This document shows, piece by piece, positions 34,210 through 39,066 of a DNA stretch of 39,066 nt (position 1 is its first letter; the number at the start of each line of letters is the position of its first letter). The notes beneath the pieces were generated by a model. The model was not told the origin of the DNA and ran no database searches. It saw only the letters and a list, made by a program, of their open reading frames with translations. The position numbers were made by a program, and so were the translations under genes. Origin of the DNA: CADCTM01 sp049671305 (lineage in GTDB: Bacteria > Cyanobacteriota > Cyanobacteriia > Cyanobacteriales > Coleofasciculaceae); the NCBI GenBank assembly GCA_049671305.1, contig JBATUR010000019.1, positions 1 to 39,066 on the forward strand. Direction: 5' to 3'.

Positions 34210-34635
34210 TTATTGTTCTACTTGATACTCCAACATCGCTGGCATCAAAACTGAGTCAATAATATGAATAACGCCATTATCTGCAACCACATCTGGCGTC
34301 AAAATTACAGCTTCATTGACTTTATAGCCATTGCTCGTATCGATCGCAATAATTGAACCCTCAACCGTTTCTGCTTCCTCTAATTCCACTAAATTATCTG
34401 TTCTCACATCACCAAATACAACATGATAGGTGAGAATTTTTTTAAGCTTAGGAAGATCATTTAACAAACCATCCAAAGTTCCTTCTGGTAACTTGGCAAA
34501 GGCATCATCAATAGGTGCAAAAACCGTATAAGAACCAGAACTTTTGAGTAGTTCCACCAAATCTACAGCTTCAAGTGCCGTAAGTAGGGTGTTAAATGAA
34601 CCAGCATTTTTAGCAGTCTCAATGATATCAGCCAT
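34210..34635 (-). CDS. Fasciclin (FAS1) domain protein
   Basis: This is a single FAS1 domain of 141 residues. MADIIETAKNAGSFNTLLTALEA starts the domain, YTVFAPIDDAFAKLP is the H1 box and GVIHIIDSVLMP the H2 box. LKKILTYHVVFGDV lies between them. I chose ATG 34635 because cyanobacterial single-domain homologues commonly start MADI. The longer frame from TTG at 34650 adds only MSKKL and has no better ribosome-binding site. There is no signal peptide, so secretion is unclear. FAS1 domains mediate adhesion or protein contacts. It converges with the tRNA. Confidence 0.92.
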   Translation of the reverse strand: MADIIETAKNAGSFNTLLTALEAVDLVELLKSSGSYTVFAPIDDAFAKLPEGTLDGLLNDLPKLKKILTYHVVFGDVRTDNLVELEEAETVEGSIIAIDTSNGYKVNEAVILTPDVVADNGVIHIIDSVLMPAMLEYQVEQ

Positions 34636-34718
34636 GAGTTTTTTGCTCAATAAGTATCTTGTTAAGAATTACCGCGAATTGGAGCAGATAATCATCTTTC
34701 AAAAGTTGGAGTTATGGT

Positions 34719-35699
34719 TTAATGACTCGAAGTAATTCCTCGTTGCTGTAACTGCTGCATAAAAAACTCTTCTAAAGAAGTACCCTCTAAATTCATAGAA
34801 ATCAATTGTCCCCCCATTAAACCCAGACTAGCCATAAATTCTTGAGGATCGCCTTGTAATTGTCCTGACCAATAACCGTCATCGAAAGTAAAGTCTTTGA
34901 GCCAACGCTTAACTAGTTCTAGATTACCAGATTTTCCTTTGACATGATAGGTTTGAGCAACGCCTAACAGTTGATCCAAAGAACCTGTGCAGATTAATTC
35001 TCCTTCAGCAAGAATGGCAATGCGATCGCATATTTGCTCCACATCCGATAAGATATGACTATTAAAAAAAATTGTTTTACCTTGGGATTTTAGAGATAAA
35101 ATAATTTCTCGGATTTGATAACGTCCCATCGGATCAAGTCCTGACATTGGTTCATCTAAAAATACTACTTCCGGGTCATTAATTAAAGCTTGTGCCATGC
35201 CGATACGCTGCAGCATTCCTTTAGAATATTGTCGTAATTGCTTCTTTTTTGCGGCTACCTTCGAGAGTCCAACTAAATCTAAAAGTACAGGAATACGTTG
35301 CTGTTGTAAATCCTTGGGAATTTCAAATAATCCAGCAACAAACTGCAAAAACTCCCAGCCTGTGAGATAATCATAGAAGTAGGCATTTTCCGGCAAGTAA
35401 CCGATGCGTTGCTTGACTTTTGTATCACCAATTGCACTTCCGAGTAACCAAGCTCGTCCTGATGTTGGTCGCACAATTCCTAGTAATGTTTTTAAAAGCG
35501 TGGTTTTGCCAGCGCCATTTGGTCCAAGTAAGCCAAAAGTTTCACCTTGATAGACAGTAAGAGAACAATTTTTGAGAGATTCAACTTTTTGATTGAGCCA
35601 GAAACCAGTACGATAAATCTTAGTCAGTTCCGAAGTTTGGATGACTGGTATTCTGTCAATGGTGGCGAGTTGGGTAGATAAATTAGCCGTAGAGTCCAT
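34719..35699 (-). CDS. ABC transporter ATP-binding protein (CcmA/ABC-2 type)
   Basis: The 326-residue protein has Walker A LLGPNGAGKTTLLK (58-70), signature YSKGMLQRIGMAQAL and Walker B VVFLDEPMSGLDPMG. FFNSHILSDVEQICDR gives the H-loop, and the C-terminal extension is of the DrrA/CcmA type. The ATPase looks complete. No permease gene is adjacent; the next gene upstream is the 53-residue membrane protein on the opposite strand. The transported substrate is unknown, and ABC-2 exporters of this kind move drugs, lipids or glycans. Confidence 0.92.
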   Translation of the reverse strand: MDSTANLSTQLATIDRIPVIQTSELTKIYRTGFWLNQKVESLKNCSLTVYQGETFGLLGPNGAGKTTLLKTLLGIVRPTSGRAWLLGSAIGDTKVKQRIGYLPENAYFYDYLTGWEFLQFVAGLFEIPKDLQQQRIPVLLDLVGLSKVAAKKKQLRQYSKGMLQRIGMAQALINDPEVVFLDEPMSGLDPMGRYQIREIILSLKSQGKTIFFNSHILSDVEQICDRIAILAEGELICTGSLDQLLGVAQTYHVKGKSGNLELVKRWLKDFTFDDGYWSGQLQGDPQEFMASLGLMGGQLISMNLEGTSLEEFFMQQLQQRGITSSH

Positions 35700-35859
35700 C
35701 CAAGTTTAAGCGATCGCTTATGTCTATTAAGTCTAATGATTCCCTATTTTGGCGCTCTTTGTGTCATTGCCGCACTTTAGCGCTCAACTAGCGGCAGTTG
35801 CTCAATCTTAAATATCTGTGGCAAAGTTTTGATATATAGACAACACAAAGAGAAAACTG

Positions 35860-36021
35860 ATGGATCGCAAAAAGTTTGTTGCAATTATCACTGGGGCGAT
35901 TTCGGTCATTTTAGCCGTTGGCTACTTGCTGCTGGTTCAGTTTTTAGACTTCCGGGGTGAGATGTTGCCAGCGCCTATTAGTCAAGTGCCATTGGGAGTG
36001 GAGATTTTGTTAGGAAGTTAG
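35860..36021 (+). CDS. Small 53-residue single-helix membrane protein
   Basis: An ATG at 35860 opens a 53-codon frame ending at TAG 36019-36021. The product starts MDRKKFVAIITGAISVILAV, with one hydrophobic helix (about residues 6-28) after three basic residues. A short tail LDFRGEMLPAPISQVPLGV follows. The positive-inside N-terminus and clean helix look like a real protein. It resembles small conserved cyanobacterial hypothetical proteins I have seen, but I cannot name it. It is divergent from the ABC ATPase gene, with 160 bases between them. Confidence 0.65.
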   Translation: MDRKKFVAIITGAISVILAVGYLLLVQFLDFRGEMLPAPISQVPLGVEILLGS

Positions 36022-36053
36022 AGGTTTACCCCCAACCTCTTCTCTCCATGTGG

Positions 36054-36178
36054 GAGTCCCCCCTCATCCCCTAGCCCCTTTTGGCACTAAGGAGTCCCCC
36101 CTCATCCCCCAGCCCCTTCTGGCGCTAAGGGGAACCCCCTCATCCCCCAGCCCCTTCTCCCACTAGGGGGAGAAGGGG
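36054..36178. repeat. Three tandem 38-bp GC-rich repeats ending in an 11-bp-arm hairpin
   Basis: Units begin at 36054, 36092 and 36130, each with a core CCCCTCATCCCCNAGCCCC. The last unit runs into CCCCTTCTCCC (36151-36161), which pairs with GGGAGAAGGGG (36168-36178). This C/G-rich type is a common interspersed repeat in cyanobacteria. It ends 47 bases upstream of the DUF559 gene and could terminate or insulate transcription. Confidence 0.85.
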
Positions 36179-36225
36179 GGCAAGAGATAAGATAATTTTT
36201 ACTAAACAATTAGGAAGCCGGACTA

Positions 36226-36657
36226 ATGATGGCAAGAGAAAAACAAGAACAGTGGGTTATTACTGAACCTTTGCGACTCAAAATGATTGAGGTAGCAAGA
36301 ACACTCAGGCATACACCAACTGCAACGGAAAATCTTCTCTGGCAAAATCTTCGCGGCAAACAAAGAGGTTACAAAGTTCGCCGTCAGCACCCAATTGGAG
36401 TATTTATAGTAGATTTTTACATTCCTCAAGCCAGACTGATAGTTGAAATAGATGGTTTAATTCACACAGCGCAACAACAGAAAGATCTAGAACGACAAGC
36501 CTTATTAGAGCAACTAGGGTTACAGTTTTTGAGATTTTCCACAGCACAAGTAGAGCAAAATCTTCCCCAAATCCTCCACACCATAGACCAAGCCGCTCTT
36601 ACTCCCCTCTCCCTTAATAAAAAAATGGACAATAACTCTTACTCCCCTCTCCCTTAA
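36226..36657 (+). CDS. DUF559 nuclease-like protein with a repeat-derived C-terminus
   Basis: The 143-residue protein has the DUF559 core: RTLRHTPTATENLLWQNLRG, GYKVRRQHPIGVFIVDFYI and RLIVEIDGLIHTAQQQKD, ending near QFLRFSTAQVEQNLPQIL. This family has the Vsr/PD-(D/E)XK-like fold, with FIVDFY Asp and VEIDG Glu/Asp as likely metal ligands. DNA cleavage is inferred, not shown. After about residue 124 the frame runs through two copies of a GC-rich repeat and codes for LTPLSLNKK and YSPLP. The C-terminal tail is therefore derived from repeat insertion, and the original stop may have been lost. Two ATG codons, 36226 and 36229, are equally possible. Confidence 0.85.
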   Translation: MMAREKQEQWVITEPLRLKMIEVARTLRHTPTATENLLWQNLRGKQRGYKVRRQHPIGVFIVDFYIPQARLIVEIDGLIHTAQQQKDLERQALLEQLGLQFLRFSTAQVEQNLPQILHTIDQAALTPLSLNKKMDNNSYSPLP

Positions 36658-36668
36658 TGGGAGAGGGG
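36596..36668. repeat. 23-bp direct repeat plus palindrome at the DUF559 3' end
   Basis: CTCTTACTCCCCTCTCCCTT starts at 36596 and again at 36636; the shared 23 bases run to 36618 and 36658. The second copy continues into a perfect palindrome CCCCTCTCCC-TTAAT-GGGAGAGGGG (36644-36668). The DUF559 stop TAA lies in the loop. It is related in style to the repeat upstream of the gene. Confidence 0.85.
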
Positions 36669-36858
36669 TTGGGGGAGAGGGTGTGGATTGGCGGCAATGA
36701 CACAATTTTTGCTAATAACCCATTAGTTTTGGAACTACCTCATATTGTGTCAGACAATCTTAGTAATTTAGATCGGCTATCTACGAATTTCATAATGTTA
36801 GTTATTGCCATTATGCGTCGTTTGGCTAGCAGTGGTTGTCCTTTTGTAGCGTTGGCAT

Positions 36859-38595
36859 TCAAGAAGAAAGGAGTTGTTCTAAAATCTTCTTTGGTTTTTC
36901 TAAATTAAAGAAAGCCGCATAAGAAAATTTATCTTTAGGACTCAAAGATCTCTGTTCAATTTCTATGACTTTTTTAAGCATATCTAAAACTTCTGAATAC
37001 AAAGTCCAGATATTTTCCATATGGCTTATTTGAAGCTCTATAGATTTTTTCTGAGCTAATTTTGCCATTACATATAAAATGTAGTAAGAAGCATATAATA
37101 TGAAGCTGTCTTGTTGCTCTTTATCATCAGCTACACTTTGCTTAATTCTTGTCTTTTCTAATTCAATTTTTTGAAATAATTTGAAAGGAAGTAATACTTT
37201 ATCAGCAGTAATTTCATCGTTAAATATTTCATCATATTTTTCACCAAAAACAAAGGTTTTCCTATTTTTTGCTTCTTTAGGCATATCATTATAGAATGCC
37301 ATCAAAACCTGACCAACCTTTTCAGAGTCAAGTCTAAGATCTTTAGATTTATCAGCATATTGATTTTTCTTGCGCTCATAATACAATCCTTTTACTAGGA
37401 ACTCTTGCTCTAGCTTCTGTTGAATAAAATCTATTGAACGAACATCTCTACTTTTGACGGGATTTTGACTGTTGGTATATTCGGCAATGCTTGTACTCAA
37501 AGCTGAATTTTTAGTTTCATAAATACGGCAGAGAAGTTCAATATATTCAAATTTACTTGAGTCTTCCCAAAATGCTTCATAGAGAGCATGAATCGTTTGA
37601 CTACCGTTCACAACTTGAATGTTCTCAATCTCGATTATTGGTGAGCGCATCGTTTTTGGATATTGAAACTTATCGCAAGTAATGGTAATTCCATTGTTAA
37701 AGTAAAAAAATCTATGGCACTCATCTGATAAAGCAGTACTCTTTATATTTCGATTTATCTTAGATCTCTGCTTCAAATACACCCTCACATTGTCTTCAAA
37801 TGCATCTTCAAGGATTTTATGGTTTTTTAATTCTTCATAATCGGTTAGATTAACATTACTCCTAATAATTTCATCGTCAAGTACGATTCTTATTAACTCT
37901 TTTGCATCTACATTGACTATTAAAGCTCTGACATCACCATCAGATTTCTCAAATATATTTTTGTCAATGGCTCTGATTTTAGCGTTGACGCTGCGCTTGC
38001 TTCTCTTCTGTATTAGATTTACTAAATCTTCTATAAGATGATACTTTATGACAAAATTTGAATGCCTATTTATTTCTCTTTCAAATCTGTCTTTTTCTGA
38101 TCTTTCAAGTCCAGGATAATGATTTGCACACAAGTGTATTTCAAAATTTGGGTTAGCATCGTCAAAAATTTTCCATATCTCTCCAACTCTTGCGTATAAA
38201 ATAGGATTAACTGTATCTTTAATAGATTCTTCCTGAGACATCAAATTATTTATGAATCCCACTATTTTGTCTATCTCGATAGAAGGGAAATTATTTTTAG
38301 TTTTCTGAAACTGGTCAGTGTACTTAAAATTAAAGAAATGTATTTTAGCTTTTCCTTCTACATCTTCATAATCTATATAAAGTGCATCAATGCCTCTATC
38401 ATGTCCACTACCTTTTCCAATCTCTCTTAGAAGATAATTATCTGTAATCGCATCTTCTATTTCATCATCTTGCAGTCCTAATATTAGGTTTAAAGCAAAG
38501 TAAGAGAAGGCAGATGAAGGTGTTTTTAATTGAAAATCATTGCTGTATTTTTGAACATTTGTCTTAATTAAGGAAAAATCTTGTAAAGAAGGCAT
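36859..38595 (-). CDS. AIPR-family abortive infection phage-resistance protein
   Basis: The 578-residue protein carries the AIPR signature: DNVRVYLKQRS, then FFYFNNGITITCDKF, then IQVVNGSQTIHALYEA (residues 274-346 counted from the upstream ATG). The N-terminal part has GKGSGHDRGIDALYI and, about 15 residues later, IHFFNFKYTDQF. That pattern looks like a restriction-endonuclease-type fold (D...xxK), with Asn where Glu or Gln usually stands before x-Lys. I chose ATG 38595 because GAGGAG at 38603-38608 is seven bases upstream; ATG 38610 overlaps this site and adds MRRLT. AIPR proteins are linked to phage defence. No methylase or second subunit is adjacent. The codon use is AT-rich compared with neighbours, suggesting transfer. 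Confidence 0.87.
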   Translation of the reverse strand: MPSLQDFSLIKTNVQKYSNDFQLKTPSSAFSYFALNLILGLQDDEIEDAITDNYLLREIGKGSGHDRGIDALYIDYEDVEGKAKIHFFNFKYTDQFQKTKNNFPSIEIDKIVGFINNLMSQEESIKDTVNPILYARVGEIWKIFDDANPNFEIHLCANHYPGLERSEKDRFEREINRHSNFVIKYHLIEDLVNLIQKRSKRSVNAKIRAIDKNIFEKSDGDVRALIVNVDAKELIRIVLDDEIIRSNVNLTDYEELKNHKILEDAFEDNVRVYLKQRSKINRNIKSTALSDECHRFFYFNNGITITCDKFQYPKTMRSPIIEIENIQVVNGSQTIHALYEAFWEDSSKFEYIELLCRIYETKNSALSTSIAEYTNSQNPVKSRDVRSIDFIQQKLEQEFLVKGLYYERKKNQYADKSKDLRLDSEKVGQVLMAFYNDMPKEAKNRKTFVFGEKYDEIFNDEITADKVLLPFKLFQKIELEKTRIKQSVADDKEQQDSFILYASYYILYVMAKLAQKKSIELQISHMENIWTLYSEVLDMLKKVIEIEQRSLSPKDKFSYAAFFNLEKPKKILEQLLSS

Positions 38596-38785
38596 CGTTA
38601 GTCTCCTCATAGAAAGTTAGTAAAGTATAGTCGCCTGGGACGAAGAATGAGCGATCGCGTCCAGTATAGTCATCCAGTGGTCAGATGAAGATAATTGCTA
38701 CAGAAGTACACCTGTCCGAATTTCCCTAGCAGCAATTTCACACATGGCAAAACTGATGAGGAAGCGGCAAAACACCCAGACGAAT

Positions 38786-39066
38786 CTAAGACTTCTCAGA
38801 TTCCCTCTCAACCTCTTCCAACCCCTGAGTGTCCCCCAACGGTTTCACTACCCGCGCGATCGCTTGTTGCACAAAAGCTTTAATAAACTCATCTTTCTTA
38901 TTAAGCTGAAACTGCCGCTGCACCACCTCCGTAATGCCGCCATCACCCCAATCTTGATCATGGCGGAAATACTCAATAAAACTCTTCCCCGCAATGCGGG
39001 TTAAATACGCCGCCGTCACCCCCTGAATCGCCTTACCAACAAGATAAGTCGCAACATTAAGCTGGA
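38786..39066 (-). CDS. DUF697-type protein (probable GTPase-linked membrane domain), 5' truncated by window
   Basis: The frame is open on the minus strand from the window edge to the stop at 38786. It begins QLNVATYLVGKAIQGVTAAYLTR in consecutive motif parts and continues with IAGKSFIEYFRHDQDWGDGG and FIKAFVQQAIARVV. These are features of the DUF697 C-terminal domain found after Era-like GTPase domains in cyanobacteria. The GTP-binding part would lie outside the window. A GTG at 39019 is not the real start, because the coding frame continues upstream. The C-terminus is acidic and hydrophilic. Confidence 0.75.
   Translation of the reverse strand, partial: QLNVATYLVGKAIQGVTAAYLTRIAGKSFIEYFRHDQDWGDGGITEVVQRQFQLNKKDEFIKAFVQQAIARVVKPLGDTQGLEEVERESEKS

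Noticed and set aside
36054..36180. CRISPR array
   Set aside because: The 38-bp units are directly tandem without unique spacers, and no cas genes are nearby.
36657..36908. 83-codon plus-strand frame after the DUF559 gene
   Set aside because: It starts inside the repeat palindrome, has no ribosome-binding site, overlaps the end of the AIPR gene antisense and resembles no family.
38695..39004. Plus-strand frames at the right edge (62 and 86 codons)
   Set aside because: Antisense to the DUF697-type coding sequence, whose motifs are clear, and of odd composition.

Overview
The window is a stretch of cyanobacterial chromosome. The evidence is a light-independent protochlorophyllide reductase subunit (chlB), a cyanobacterial-type pilMNOQ cluster whose PilQ begins with an AMIN-type region, a phosphoribulokinase paralogue, and repeated HIP1 octamers (GCGATCGC, for example at 9691, 10053 and 27329). 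Moderate GC, a small palindromic interspersed repeat and GC-rich tandem repeats fit a filamentous or large-genome cyanobacterium. I cannot name the genus.

Layout. 1-363 is the 3' end of folC. 524-1795 (minus) is an orphan sugar-type ABC substrate-binding lipoprotein. 2282-8450 is the type IV pilus operon pilM-pilN-pilO-pilQ, ending in an unrecognised secreted protein made of Pro/Ser/Val repeats. 8746-11594 carries HU, a CobD-like PLP enzyme and a flavoprotein-fold protein without redox cysteines. 11599-14654 (minus) is a compact cluster: a CobO-like protein with a broken Walker A, then dcd, then thyX. thyX is split by a 384-residue HNH intein placed directly before the active-site serine. dcd and thyX together form a dCTP to dUMP to dTMP route. 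14867-16222 holds a short adenylate kinase and RNase PH.

16236-26017 is an envelope-polysaccharide region: a GT-C/GT39-type membrane glycosyltransferase (minus), then an MBOAT O-acyltransferase, an SGNH-like partner, a GT4 glycosyltransferase and a 1253-residue exported GH2-like protein. The last retains the likely nucleophile glutamate but has Asn at the usual acid/base position. 26240-27766 is chlB, with a possible 52-codon ORF overlapping its start by ATGA.

27838-31907 is an accessory patch. It has two divergent toxin-antitoxin modules (hicAB-type; DUF433/DUF5615-type), then two divergently transcribed, unrecognised, mostly helical proteins. One of these has a predicted membrane helix and a recent internal duplication, and the region they share contains a perfect palindrome. 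This pair is the best candidate for something undescribed. 32220-35699 is housekeeping-like: PRK paralogue, RadC, tRNA-Val(CAC), fasciclin protein, ABC ATPase. 35860-38595 holds a 53-residue membrane protein, a DUF559 nuclease-like gene bracketed by GC-rich repeats, and an AIPR-family abortive-infection gene. The right edge cuts a DUF697-type protein.

Family assignments are from reading motifs only. No database search was run.
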